DNA from: JBFWNG01 sp050251195
GTDB taxonomy: Bacteria > Bdellovibrionota_B > Oligoflexia > Oligoflexales > Oligoflexaceae
NCBI GenBank assembly: GCA_050251195.1
Contig: JBFWNG010000010.1
Coordinates: 94,178-158,177 of the forward strand
Reading direction: 5' to 3'
Length of the DNA stretch: 64,000 nt
A program made the translations under genes and the position numbers. The notes beneath the pieces were generated by a model, which worked only from the letters and a program-made list of their open reading frames with translations, ran no database searches and was not told the DNA's origin. This document shows positions 42,992 to 52,087 of the stretch, piece by piece (position 1 is the first letter of the stretch; each line of letters begins with the position of its first letter).

Positions 42992-44755
42992 CTACTGAAC
43001 AGACTCCGGAATCTGTTGCAAAGCCGTGTCGCTAACGGTTTTGAAATAATCCACATACCCTTGGCGGAAGTCACTCAAGGTGTGCGTGTAATCATAGTGC
43101 GGAGTTACGCCGTTGTTTTCGACGAACTCTTCGTCAGAGTATTTGCCGTCTGCTTTGAAGGTGTTGAACAAACCGCGTGTGAGACGGAAAGTCGCACGGC
43201 TATGGGTCAAAGTTCCCACTTCTTCCACGTTGCCGCCCAAGCCCATGGTTCTCTTGCCGAGGATTTTGGCGATTCCGTTTTGCTTCATCAGCATGGGGAA
43301 AATGTCGCCGCAAGATCCTGCAAGTTCGTCCGCCAGAAGGAGAATGGGTTTCTTCCAAGTGTAGTCGGCATGACCGCTAAGCATTTCTGTCTCCAAGAGC
43401 GGAAACGGGCGAGTCAGAGCCAACTTGTTGTCTATTGCAGATTCGATGATTCCAGCTCTTTGTCGAATAAGAACGTCAACCGCAGAACCAGGAGTCGTCG
43501 TAGCTGCCCAGTCCAACAGATCCAAATACCATTTCTTGTCGACATTGAAGAATTGGACCATGTTTCGAGCTTCTCCGTTGATGAACAACTTAAAGAACTC
43601 GTGCTCGTAGGTCAAACTGCCGCCGGGATTGTGGTTCTGGTCTATGACGAGAACATCGGCGAACTGATCGTATTGATCGAGAAGCGCTTTGTACGCCGCA
43701 ATCATTTTGTCTTCCTCGAGGGCGGGGCTATATCCGGCTTGACGAACGAGGAGAATGGTCTTGTTGTTATACTTGTACAACGCCGCGTACACCGCGAACT
43801 TTCCGTCTACCGTAACGTCGTCCAGAGTCACGCCATACTTTGCCAAATTGGCGGCATTGGGAGTAACTTCTTCGATTTCAAAGGAGTTAATAACGGCAGG
43901 TGACATGAAGAACGGATCGCGCGCACCCATTTCCATGAATGAGCCTTTTGCCGCATCGTTGTAATCGTTTACCGATGCAACAACCATCTCGAATTTACCT
44001 TCCGCTGCGTTTACGGGAGCTGCCGGTGTCGGGTCCTTCTTGAGGATCCAAGGGACATCAACGCTGAGTTCCTCCCCGGTCGCTTTCTGAACTTTAACGT
44101 TCACGTTGGGATTCTTAGCGACGTCGGGAGTAAGATCGGTAATGTAGAAGGGACGATTCAGAACTTTATATATGAACTGTTGGTCGCTCACGTCGTTACC
44201 GATCGCTTCGTATTGTGTAATGAGGGGAAGGTACTCAAACGGATCCTTACCATCAACGGCTAATACAACGTCGCCTCTCTCCAAGCCTAACTCTGATGCA
44301 ATACCGCTAGCGGCGGCAATAACAGCCTTGCCCTCGAGAGGGATCATGAAAATACCGGTGTCATAAGCAGCAACACCCGTACCGTTCACGGGGAAGGTGA
44401 TTCCGACGTGACCGTCTTCCAGAGACGCCAAGAGCTTCTTTATCGCACCCAGATATTTTGCATCCGCTGTTGCACCAGAAATTTTGCCGGCTTCAAGTTC
44501 GCCTTGAGCCGTTTCTACTGAAAGTCTCGCCGCTGCGACGAGATCGTCGAGTTTGTAGCCGAAGCGCTTTTCTTTGTACTCCAGTGGACCATAGAGCCCT
44601 TTGATCTTGTCCGCTACTTCCGTAATTTCGGCTTGTGCTTCGGTAGCGTCAATTCCGCTGACCTTAACAGAACTACCGGTTGGCGATTGCCCACACCCTG
44701 CGAAAAGCAGACCTGCTGAAACCATCGCACCTAACACGTATTCCTTTGAAATCAT
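42992..44755 (-). CDS. S41-family serine protease lipoprotein (tricorn/CPAF-like core)
   Basis: This 587-residue product starts at ATG 44755, preceded by GAGGAGGG. The lipobox FAGC is followed by GQSPT. A PDZ-like part lies near 150-220 (ELGLERGDVVLAVDGKDPFEY). The protease core contains VLVIDQNHNPGGSL and ADELAGSCGDIFPMLM, which supplies the S41 nucleophile Ser in GSCGD; RTMGLGG follows. S41 proteases cleave C-terminal regions of secreted or membrane proteins. It is divergent from an XRE-type regulator with a perfect palindrome between them. Confidence 0.82.
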   Translation of the reverse strand: MISKEYVLGAMVSAGLLFAGCGQSPTGSSVKVSGIDATEAQAEITEVADKIKGLYGPLEYKEKRFGYKLDDLVAAARLSVETAQGELEAGKISGATADAKYLGAIKKLLASLEDGHVGITFPVNGTGVAAYDTGIFMIPLEGKAVIAAASGIASELGLERGDVVLAVDGKDPFEYLPLITQYEAIGNDVSDQQFIYKVLNRPFYITDLTPDVAKNPNVNVKVQKATGEELSVDVPWILKKDPTPAAPVNAAEGKFEMVVASVNDYNDAAKGSFMEMGARDPFFMSPAVINSFEIEEVTPNAANLAKYGVTLDDVTVDGKFAVYAALYKYNNKTILLVRQAGYSPALEEDKMIAAYKALLDQYDQFADVLVIDQNHNPGGSLTYEHEFFKLFINGEARNMVQFFNVDKKWYLDLLDWAATTTPGSAVDVLIRQRAGIIESAIDNKLALTRPFPLLETEMLSGHADYTWKKPILLLADELAGSCGDIFPMLMKQNGIAKILGKRTMGLGGNVEEVGTLTHSRATFRLTRGLFNTFKADGKYSDEEFVENNGVTPHYDYTHTLSDFRQGYVDYFKTVSDTALQQIPESVQ

Positions 44756-44861
44756 TAGTATCCCTCCTCGGAATTTGTTAAGCCGCTCAGACCTGATGAG
44801 CTGGCGAGCAGGGGTTTTACCCCGCCCCAATAAAGGTGTAAATAGACTTATCCCTTTTTCT

Positions 44862-44890
44862 TTGACAGTATTAAAATTTAATACTAAAAG
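44862..44890 (+). promoter_or_regulatory. Promoter and perfect operator-like palindrome of the XRE gene
   Basis: TTGACA (44862-44867), a 17-bp spacer and TAAAAG (44885-44890) overlap a perfect 9-1-9 palindrome, AGTATTAAA-A-TTTAATACT (44867-44885). The +1 is expected at about 44896-44897, on the ATG itself, so the message may be leaderless. Confidence 0.6.
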
Positions 44891-44895
44891 CCCGG

Positions 44896-45624
44896 ATGGG
44901 TAGAAGTTCAATAGACACAGGCGGGCACACGTTTCTCTTCAGGCTTTTGAAAGCAAAGCTGAAGGAACAAAAAATCAGTTATGGGGAACTTGCAAAGCGC
45001 CTTTCCCTGTCAGAAGCCACGCTAAAGAGAATCTTCTCGCACAAAGACTGCTCTTTGGAAAGACTGGCGCACATCTGCGAGGCGATAGGCACAACCCTGT
45101 TCGATCTGATGCAATCGGCGACGTCTTCCCGCGACTACTACTATTCACTCCCCGACGAAGTAGAAACCTATTTTCTCACCAACATCGAAGGGCTGTTTTT
45201 CTACCGATCGCTAACAATTAAACGATCCGTGGCGGCCGCTGCACAAGCCATCGGCCTCGACCGGGTTCAAACACTAAAATTCTGCGCCTATTTTACAAAA
45301 CATGGACTGTTGAAAATTTCGGGGGACAAAGTTGAAATTGCCGCTCATGGATACTTCAGTATAAATAACCAAGAGCTGAAGAAAAAGTCGTCCGAATTCT
45401 GGGCTCCCATGATGCTGCAAAACGCGATCAAGGCGGATCAGAAAGGCTACGGTGTGACGATCTTCAGCACAGGTTTATCGCCGCAAAGTTTCCTCGAACT
45501 GAAGAACGATATCAACAACCTCTTGAACAAATACAAAGACAGGGGTTTTTTCGAACAAGATTTTTACAACAACGTACAAGACGTGGGTGTCGTGATTGGT
45601 TTAGCGCCGAAGCGAATCGGATAA
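44896..45624 (+). CDS. XRE-type helix-turn-helix regulator
   Basis: This 242-residue product has an N-terminal XRE HTH (ISYGELAKRLSLSEATLKRI, about 31-50) and a C-terminal helical domain with the look of the TIGR02147/HTH-associated regulators (DEVETYFLTNIEGLFFYRSL). It is cytoplasmic with no signal. No Shine-Dalgarno precedes ATG 44896. It is divergent from the S41 protease gene, and its last 24 bases overlap the end of the convergent Asp-box gene. It is likely a local autoregulator. Confidence 0.75.
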   Translation: MGRSSIDTGGHTFLFRLLKAKLKEQKISYGELAKRLSLSEATLKRIFSHKDCSLERLAHICEAIGTTLFDLMQSATSSRDYYYSLPDEVETYFLTNIEGLFFYRSLTIKRSVAAAAQAIGLDRVQTLKFCAYFTKHGLLKISGDKVEIAAHGYFSINNQELKKKSSEFWAPMMLQNAIKADQKGYGVTIFSTGLSPQSFLELKNDINNLLNKYKDRGFFEQDFYNNVQDVGVVIGLAPKRIG

Positions 45625-46635
45625 GGCATCCGTCTCCAAAATCATGCCAACAACATCCGAACTCCACAATTTTACCTGACTTAGGACCAAAAAAATTTTA
45701 CCGTCGGGAAGGCGAAACGGTGTTGGCTTTTGCATATTGAGACCGCTCTCTGTGACACGCTCTTCGGGACCAAGATCCCCTGTTGAGGAAATTCTGCGAC
45801 GAAAACAAGAGAAGCCGCCATCTTTCCACAAGAGATAATAGATGTCCAAATCACCGTCGATTCGGCGAAATAAAAAGGAATCATGGACGTTTGAATTACC
45901 TTTTTGGTCGGATATTTGTTTCTCTACCGTGAAGGTACGTCCGTCGTCGCGAGTCAGGACAACATAGCTCCTCATCGTTCCTGCATTGCCTCTTTGATAA
46001 GCAAACGCCCAGCTCCCGTCGGCAAACTCTCCGAAGTGAAACATCTGCGCTTTATTGACCACTTCGAGCGGCGTCTGGAAGGTTCTCCCGTCCGTGCTCA
46101 GGGAAAAGCGCAGGGAGCGATAATCCTTTTCGAAATCCCAAATCTCGTAGCTTAGGATAATGCGACCATCTGCCAATCTTGCCGGATAAATCCACGGACG
46201 AAATTGGTGAGACAAATCTTCTGGACTTTGCAGCCAAGTTGCCTTTTGGAAACGGCCGTTGGAATACCTTGCCAAACCCCAATATCCGCGATCGGAGATC
46301 TTGTCATAGGCGTTGAAATAAAACGTTGGACCCTTGCGGCCATCGATGACCCATCCCGTGCTCACAGGGGTCGCCGACGACAGCTCTGCAAGAACAGGGG
46401 ACGGGGTTCCAAAATCAAGATTCACGGCGCAAGTCTGCATTGGATCTGACAACAACTCGTTCGGATCTTTCAACTGGGAAAATATCACGCAAAGCTGGTT
46501 ATCGTTATTCAAGAAGGCCGATCCAAAGTACTCATTTCGATTCGGATCTGTAGCGATCGGAATGAGAATCTCCGCAAAAATTGACGAAGAGAAAAAAAAC
46601 GTGGCTAGGAAGATGTATGCGTTGAGGCCTTTCAT
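45601..46635 (-). CDS. Secreted Asp-box (BNR/sialidase-fold) protein
   Basis: This 344-residue product has a signal peptide (1-21, ending SIFA). Two Asp-box motifs S/T-x-D-x-G-x-T-F appear at FSLSTDGRTF and TRDDGRTF, spaced about 50 residues, and repeated WVIDGRKGPTFYF-type blades suggest a six-bladed propeller. Sialidase catalytic residues cannot be assigned with confidence, so it may be a non-enzymatic or glycoside-active propeller. Start ATG overlaps the end of hrpB by ATGA. Confidence 0.65.
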   Translation of the reverse strand: MKGLNAYIFLATFFFSSSIFAEILIPIATDPNRNEYFGSAFLNNDNQLCVIFSQLKDPNELLSDPMQTCAVNLDFGTPSPVLAELSSATPVSTGWVIDGRKGPTFYFNAYDKISDRGYWGLARYSNGRFQKATWLQSPEDLSHQFRPWIYPARLADGRIILSYEIWDFEKDYRSLRFSLSTDGRTFQTPLEVVNKAQMFHFGEFADGSWAFAYQRGNAGTMRSYVVLTRDDGRTFTVEKQISDQKGNSNVHDSFLFRRIDGDLDIYYLLWKDGGFSCFRRRISSTGDLGPEERVTESGLNMQKPTPFRLPDGKIFLVLSQVKLWSSDVVGMILETDALSDSLRR

Positions 46636-49049
46636 CGTCTCTCCTTAGGCGCTGGCGGCGTGGCGGTGCGCGGATCTTCCGGCCAGGAATGTCTCGGATA
46701 CCGACGCCCCAAACTCGAACGCAACTTTGGATAAACATTTTGCCAGAAACCGGCGAGATCTCCCGTTACTTGCTCGGCGCGGCCGTTCGGAGCGAGAAGA
46801 TGAAGGATCAACGGTGTGCGATTCTGATTGATGGTCGGGGATGCCGTCCTCCCGAAAAAATCTTGAATCCTCGATTCAAGCCAGGGCGGCTTACCTTCTT
46901 CATAATGTATGGGCACACGGCGTCTCGGACTCAATTGAAAATGTGTCGGCGCGATTTCGTTGAACAAGCGGCGACTGCCGTCAGGGATCAGTTCATCAAG
47001 ATAAGAACTCAGGGGACGAGCGGCAATGTCGGTAAAACTTCTCTGGCCGTGACAAAAAACCGCAAGCAAGGCATCCGGTAGTTCTTCGTCGAAAGTCGGC
47101 AGCTCGACATCAGAGCGTTGCGATCGAACAAAGTTGATGCGTCCGCGCAATTGGAACAGTTCCGAAACATCGCCGAACGGCTTAGGCCATAAATCCTTTA
47201 ATGCCTTGCGCAAGACTGGCTCTGCTTCTTCATCTGCAAGCGGCAAGTCGCTGTCTTCAATTGTCAGACCGTCATAAGACAGCCGCGAGACTTTTCTAAC
47301 TTTCTGTCTCTGCTCCTCCCAGATAATTTCATTTTCTTCGACGAGAAGATCCTGCGGGCCTTCTAAAAGAACTTCGGCATCGATCGGAATAGAACTCCGG
47401 ATCGTAACCTGCTGGCTCTTGGCGTACGGATTTTCTTGGGCGTCGAGCACCAGGACGAATTGCGAATTCTTTGTCTTTTGGGGCGAAGGCCGCACCCGGT
47501 CGAAAAACCCCTTGAACAAGCATACCGTCAACGCATCCTCGTCAAGAGGCTTCAAACAGTCGGAAAGATTTGTTCCCGCCTCCGACGCAATTTGGTCGAT
47601 CACGCGACGTATTCCGGAATGCTCGTTGCGATTTGTCCTGAGAAGGCTTTGCCGAAATGCTTCCAGAATTTCAAAAAAATCCTTGGACTCGTTGCGCTCG
47701 TTCTCACTTCGCAAGGCTCCTTCCCCCAGAGCAGCGGCGGCCAATACTGCATTGCCGGAGCAGCCACGGGATTTGCCCTCGAGAATAATGCGAGCGAGTC
47801 GAGGATGCAGCGGCATTTTCACCATCTTGCTGCCAACGTCAGTGATTTTGCCCGTTGAATCAATGGCATCTAGCCTTCTGAGCAGAGCCGCGCATAGAGT
47901 TACGCGCTCTGCATCCGGCGGCTCGAACCAAGGCATGCTCTCCATGGTGAATGTTGTGCCAAGTTTGGACGTCATAAACTTGATATCAAGTACAAGCTGG
48001 GTGAGGTCGGTTCGATGAAGTTCGGCTTTTTCAAACGGCGGCCTTCTAGAAAAATCCAATGAGCTGTAGAGCCGGACTGTAACCCCTGCTTCCGTACGAC
48101 CGGCGCGGCCAGCGCGCTGCACCGCTGACGCTTGGCTAACAGGGCGCAGAGACAGCGTGGGCAAACCGCTCCAATTCGCAAACCCCGATATCTTTGCCGT
48201 TCCGGTGTCAACAACACCCGTCACACCGTCGATAGTGATGGACGTTTCGGCGATATTCGTCGTCAAAACCACCTTGCGTCGTTTGCTTGGTTCGAAGATG
48301 GCTCGCTGCTCTTTGAGATTCATGCTGCCATAGAGCATCAAGACGTCGAACTCGTGTTCTCTACTGTACTTCGATAATTTCTCCGCAAGTAAATGAATGT
48401 CCCGAGCGCCGGGCAAGAACACGAGTATATGACCGTTGCAATCTTTATCGGTCAAAAGGTTGAGAACGGCATGCTCGGGCGAATCGTCAGTTTTATAATC
48501 GATTCTTACAGGATGCATCTTGCCCATGACGCTTACCATCGCAGCATCGGGCAAATAAGCTTTGAGATCTTCTCCCGGCAGAGTGGCGGACATAAGCACA
48601 AGCCTAAGATCCGGACGTTCGTTCTGCTGTAAATTCCGGACTAGGGCCAGGGCCGTATCCGTGTGGATGTGCCGCTCGTGAAATTCGTCGAGCAAAATGC
48701 AACCGACGCCTTTCAGAGTCGGATTATCTTGCAAGAGACGTAAGAACAATCCCTCCGTTAGAAACTCGACTCTGGTTTGTGCGGAAACATTTTGCTCAAA
48801 CCGCACTCTGTAGCCAATTCTTTGACCACACGGCTCCCCAAGCTCGTCCGCGATACGCTGGGCAGCCATACGCGCTGCAATCCGCCGCGGTTCTAACACA
48901 AGAATTTTGCCGGTAATTACCTCCATAAGGGCAGGGGGTACTCTCGTTGTTTTGCCTGTACCAGGCGACGCCTGAAGAATCAATGCGTTCGAACGCCGCA
49001 ATGCCGCGACAATATCTTGGAGATGGGAATCAATCGGAAGAGAAAGCAT
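46632..49049 (-). CDS. hrpB: ATP-dependent helicase HrpB
   Basis: This DEAH/DExH-family RNA helicase-like protein has 805 residues. Motifs are ILQASPGTGKTTRVP (I), LEPRRIAARMAA (Ia), DEFHERH (II), LMSATLPGEDL (III) and QRAGRAGRTEAG (VI). The family C-terminal region is present (the HA2-like part, and NFVRSQRSDVELP). Its function in bacteria is unclear, possibly mRNA processing. It starts at ATG 49049, overlaps the Asp-box gene by 4 nt, and is divergent from the marR-type gene. Confidence 0.93.
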   Translation of the reverse strand: MLSLPIDSHLQDIVAALRRSNALILQASPGTGKTTRVPPALMEVITGKILVLEPRRIAARMAAQRIADELGEPCGQRIGYRVRFEQNVSAQTRVEFLTEGLFLRLLQDNPTLKGVGCILLDEFHERHIHTDTALALVRNLQQNERPDLRLVLMSATLPGEDLKAYLPDAAMVSVMGKMHPVRIDYKTDDSPEHAVLNLLTDKDCNGHILVFLPGARDIHLLAEKLSKYSREHEFDVLMLYGSMNLKEQRAIFEPSKRRKVVLTTNIAETSITIDGVTGVVDTGTAKISGFANWSGLPTLSLRPVSQASAVQRAGRAGRTEAGVTVRLYSSLDFSRRPPFEKAELHRTDLTQLVLDIKFMTSKLGTTFTMESMPWFEPPDAERVTLCAALLRRLDAIDSTGKITDVGSKMVKMPLHPRLARIILEGKSRGCSGNAVLAAAALGEGALRSENERNESKDFFEILEAFRQSLLRTNRNEHSGIRRVIDQIASEAGTNLSDCLKPLDEDALTVCLFKGFFDRVRPSPQKTKNSQFVLVLDAQENPYAKSQQVTIRSSIPIDAEVLLEGPQDLLVEENEIIWEEQRQKVRKVSRLSYDGLTIEDSDLPLADEEAEPVLRKALKDLWPKPFGDVSELFQLRGRINFVRSQRSDVELPTFDEELPDALLAVFCHGQRSFTDIAARPLSSYLDELIPDGSRRLFNEIAPTHFQLSPRRRVPIHYEEGKPPWLESRIQDFFGRTASPTINQNRTPLILHLLAPNGRAEQVTGDLAGFWQNVYPKLRSSLGRRYPRHSWPEDPRTATPPAPKERR

Positions 49050-49177
49050 ATCTAGTTGGTTTTACAGGATTCCACTCCTCTTCGCCAGTAATACCCTCAT
49101 CATATCATCTGGTAAAAAAACCGTGGCGCACTCGATACCGCAATTTCAAAAAGACCAACACTAGGCAATTTTAAACT

Positions 49178-49223
49178 AGTTGTCATATCAACTAAAAGGT
49201 GTATGATAGTTGATATGACAACT
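49178..49223 (+). promoter_or_regulatory. MarR promoter with mirrored 16-bp operators
   Basis: AGTTGTCATATCAACT (49178-49193) is followed by its exact reverse complement AGTTGATATGACAACT (49208-49223), 14 bp apart; each is itself AGTTG-N6-CAACT. TTGTCA (49180-49185) and TATGAT (49202-49207) form a promoter with a 16-bp spacer inside this arrangement. One site covers the -35 and the other runs from just after the -10 into the first codons. Confidence 0.75.
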
Positions 49224-49628
49224 TTTGCGGTCTTAGAATCATTTCTCGCACTCCGCCGGACAATCGCGTTATTACGCGCTGCCGAGACGAAGGGCATCGA
49301 ATTCGGACATAACCAAATAGCCGTCCTCTACAAGCTGTCGCTAGCCAATGCGACTATGAGCGAATTGGTGGAATACACGTATTCCGACAAAGCGGCCATG
49401 ACTAGGACAGTGGCATCGCTCGAAAAGATGGGCTTTGTTAAACGTTTGGTTAACGAAGAAGATCGCAGGAGCGCTATCGTCGCGCTCACTCCCAAGGGAA
49501 AGAACCGCGCCGACATAGCGCTTGAAATTCGCAACGCCATCGGCAAGAAATTGGACGGCTGTCTCACCCCCGGTGAGCGGGAACAGTTTCTTTCCTTAGT
49601 CAAAAAAATTGGCCGAAATTTGAAATGA
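49215..49628 (+). CDS. MarR-family transcription regulator of an efflux cluster
   Basis: This 137-residue product has a winged-helix MarR fold (TMSELVEYTYSDKAAMTRTV recognition region; EEDRRSAIVALTPKGK wing). The start MTTFAVLESF at 49215 fits the promoter placement; an in-frame ATG at 49203 would lie inside the -10 box and cannot be on the same transcript. It precedes the pump genes by 16 nt. It probably represses itself and the emrAB-tolC-like genes by binding the mirrored sites and is released by a ligand. Confidence 0.85.
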   Translation: MTTFAVLESFLALRRTIALLRAAETKGIEFGHNQIAVLYKLSLANATMSELVEYTYSDKAAMTRTVASLEKMGFVKRLVNEEDRRSAIVALTPKGKNRADIALEIRNAIGKKLDGCLTPGEREQFLSLVKKIGRNLK

Positions 49629-49644
49629 ATATTTAGAGGTTAGT

Positions 49645-50520
49645 ATGGAAGCGATAGACTCCGGAACCGCGCCTTCTCAGGCTGCGACAAAGAAACAAAG
49701 AACCAAGTCAGCCAAATGGTGGTCATCCGCCGGAACACGCCGGGTTTTGTTTGTCATGGTGATTCTAACCATAGCGGGAAGCTTGCTGTGGTGGTTCCGG
49801 TTTTATCCTTACGTTTCGACCGACGACGCGCGCGTCGCGATGACATTGGCCAAAATTGCTCCGTCGGGCGTGGGCGGCAGGGTGGAAAAGGTCAACGTTC
49901 AGGAAGGTTCGCACATAGAGGCCGGAGCCGTTCTCGTAGAGATTGATCATCGTGTTCCGCAGGCAAATTATGAGAAAGCCAAGTCAAGAGCTGAGCTTGC
50001 TAACGAGGAGTTTTCTCGGATGAAGCATTTGCGAAAGGAAGGATCCGCGAGCCAGCAGGTTCTGGACCAGGCCCGGGCACAAGCCGCGGCTGCGGACGCC
50101 GAACTCAAGTTGGCGGAGGTCTCACTGGAAAACACCTACCTGAAGGCGCCTTTTTCTGGCGTTGTTGTCCAAAAAAATGCAGAGGTAGGAAATATATTGG
50201 AACAAAATCAGGTGGCATTGCTTGTCGCCGATGACAAACATCCTTGGATCTCGGCAAATGTGGAAGAGACTTCCATTGGTCTCGTCGAAGAGGGTCAGCC
50301 GGTGACGATAACCGTCGACGAAGGCGGCGGTTTCGAAGGGACTGTTGCACAGATTAGAGCTTCTGTCGCCTCACAGTTTGCGCTTATTCCCAGCGATTCC
50401 GGTGCGGGAAACTTCACAAAAGTCGTTCAACGGGTACCGATCAAGATATCAATTGCGCCGGACCCGGAGCGCGTGCTTCGCGCAGGTCAGTCCGTGGAGA
50501 TTCAGATTCGAGTGCGTTGA
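49645..50520 (+). CDS. emrA: EmrA-like membrane fusion protein (HlyD family)
   Basis: This periplasmic adaptor for a major-facilitator efflux pump has 291 residues. One transmembrane anchor lies near 30-52 (FVMVILTIAGSLLWWFRF). The lipoyl/barrel half-motifs are SGVGGRVEKVNVQEGSHIEA and LKAPFSGVVVQKNAEVG, with a short helical hairpin between them. Shorter than E. coli EmrA (390), mainly through a smaller hairpin. ATG has GAGG 5 nt upstream. The symbol is by analogy. Confidence 0.88.
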   Translation: MEAIDSGTAPSQAATKKQRTKSAKWWSSAGTRRVLFVMVILTIAGSLLWWFRFYPYVSTDDARVAMTLAKIAPSGVGGRVEKVNVQEGSHIEAGAVLVEIDHRVPQANYEKAKSRAELANEEFSRMKHLRKEGSASQQVLDQARAQAAAADAELKLAEVSLENTYLKAPFSGVVVQKNAEVGNILEQNQVALLVADDKHPWISANVEETSIGLVEEGQPVTITVDEGGGFEGTVAQIRASVASQFALIPSDSGAGNFTKVVQRVPIKISIAPDPERVLRAGQSVEIQIRVR

Positions 50521-50528
50521 GTCGGCAT

Positions 50529-52082
50529 ATGGTAACTACATCAAATTATAAGTGGCATGTCTTGTGTATCGTTATGATCGGTACGCTGATGTCGGCTCTT
50601 GACGCCAGTATCGTTAACGTCTGCATCCCGGCGATCATGGCGGATTTCGGCTCCAGCCTCGGCGAAATCGAATGGGTCATCACAAGTTACATGTTGGCGT
50701 TTGCTTCTTTCATGCCACTCACGGCGTGGTTGCGCGATATTGTCGGACCAAAACAGCTGTACGTCGGGAGTCTCATTGTTTTTACGGCTGGATCGGTCTT
50801 GTGCGGAGTAGCGTGGAATCTTCCAACCCTTGTTGTTGCCCGCGTTATTCAGGCAATCGGCGGCGGCGCCGTCACTCCAACGGGAATGGCGATGATAACG
50901 GAAACGTTCGAGCCCCACGAACGCGGCAAAGCCTTGGGGTTTTGGGGAATGGGCGCGGTTATGGGACCAGCCTTCGGTCCGACAGTGGGCGGACTTTTGA
51001 CCAAACATTTTGGTTGGCCCTCCATCTTCTGGATCAATTTACCAATCGGTATTATTGCGGTTATCTATGCCGTCAAAGTCTTAAGGGCGGAAGTGCCTGA
51101 TTCCTCTGCCAAGCGACCATTTGACGCTTCGGGCTTTGCTTTTCTCGTTCTTTTTCTCGCGACATTTCTCCTGGGGATGTCTAAAGGCGGCACGGAAGGT
51201 TGGACCTCCACTTATGTCATCACTTGCTGTCTTCTCGCCTTCATAGGGCTGGTGGGCTTTCTGACGGTTGAACTTCAAGTTCCGAATCGCATTATGGATC
51301 TCGGCCTGCTTAAAGAACCGGTCTTTGCAGCCTGCGTTACCTTAACAGCGGTACGTTCCTTAGCGCTCTATGGCGGGAGCTTCCTCCTCCCCGTGTTCTT
51401 GCAGAATTTTAAAAACATGGACGAGGTGCAAAGCGGGCTCATTTTACTGCCTGGGTCCCTGCTTATGGGGTTGTTGATGCCCTTCGCGGGTCGGCTCGGA
51501 GACAAGGTGAGTCCTAGAAGAATGGCCTTCGTGGGCTTCGTATTGTTGGGCTTCTTCTTTTACGAGTATCGGACGCTCGACGTCGAGACGAGCAACTGGG
51601 GAATAATCTGGCCCACCATTATCCGCGGCGTCGGCATCGCCACGCTCATCGCGCCGCTCACGGCAACGGCGATGAATGCGGTGCCGAGAAAAAAAGCCGG
51701 CATGGCGTCTTCCATGCTAAATATCGTTCAGCAGGTCGGCGGCTCCGTCGGCATTGCGATACTGAGCATCGTCTTGCAACGGCGATCGACCCATCACCTG
51801 GATTTGATAGGCACCTACATGTCGACTTCAACGCCCGCGTTTCAGCAAGCGCAGGCGCGGCTCATGAGTCGAGCCCATGATCTCGGCTACACCCATTTAG
51901 AAAGCGCGCGAATCGCCTCGCAAACCATTGGAAGTCGCATCTTTCAAGCGTCAGGCGTCAGGGCATTTCAAGACGCTTTTCTCGTGGGTGCCCTCATGAC
52001 TTTCCTTACCGTACTTCTTGTGATTTTTCTTCCCGATAAAGCGCACATACACAAGAGCGCCGAACCGATTCATTTGGAGTGA
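50529..52082 (+). CDS. emrB: EmrB/QacA-type MFS drug transporter (DHA2)
   Basis: This 14-helix antiporter exports drugs using the proton gradient. Signature stretches are TLMSALDASIVNVCIPAIM (motif D1), WVITSYMLAFASFMPL and LVVARVIQAIGGGAVTPTGM (motif C area), plus FVGFVLLGFFFYEYRTLD in the second half. ATG at 50529 is preferred; a TTG at 50517 overlapping the adaptor stop also exists, and neither has a clear ribosome binding site. Its stop overlaps the region before the tolC-like start. It works with the adaptor and outer-membrane channel beside it. Confidence 0.9.
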   Translation: MVTTSNYKWHVLCIVMIGTLMSALDASIVNVCIPAIMADFGSSLGEIEWVITSYMLAFASFMPLTAWLRDIVGPKQLYVGSLIVFTAGSVLCGVAWNLPTLVVARVIQAIGGGAVTPTGMAMITETFEPHERGKALGFWGMGAVMGPAFGPTVGGLLTKHFGWPSIFWINLPIGIIAVIYAVKVLRAEVPDSSAKRPFDASGFAFLVLFLATFLLGMSKGGTEGWTSTYVITCCLLAFIGLVGFLTVELQVPNRIMDLGLLKEPVFAACVTLTAVRSLALYGGSFLLPVFLQNFKNMDEVQSGLILLPGSLLMGLLMPFAGRLGDKVSPRRMAFVGFVLLGFFFYEYRTLDVETSNWGIIWPTIIRGVGIATLIAPLTATAMNAVPRKKAGMASSMLNIVQQVGGSVGIAILSIVLQRRSTHHLDLIGTYMSTSTPAFQQAQARLMSRAHDLGYTHLESARIASQTIGSRIFQASGVRAFQDAFLVGALMTFLTVLLVIFLPDKAHIHKSAEPIHLE

Positions 52083-52087
52083 TAGCT

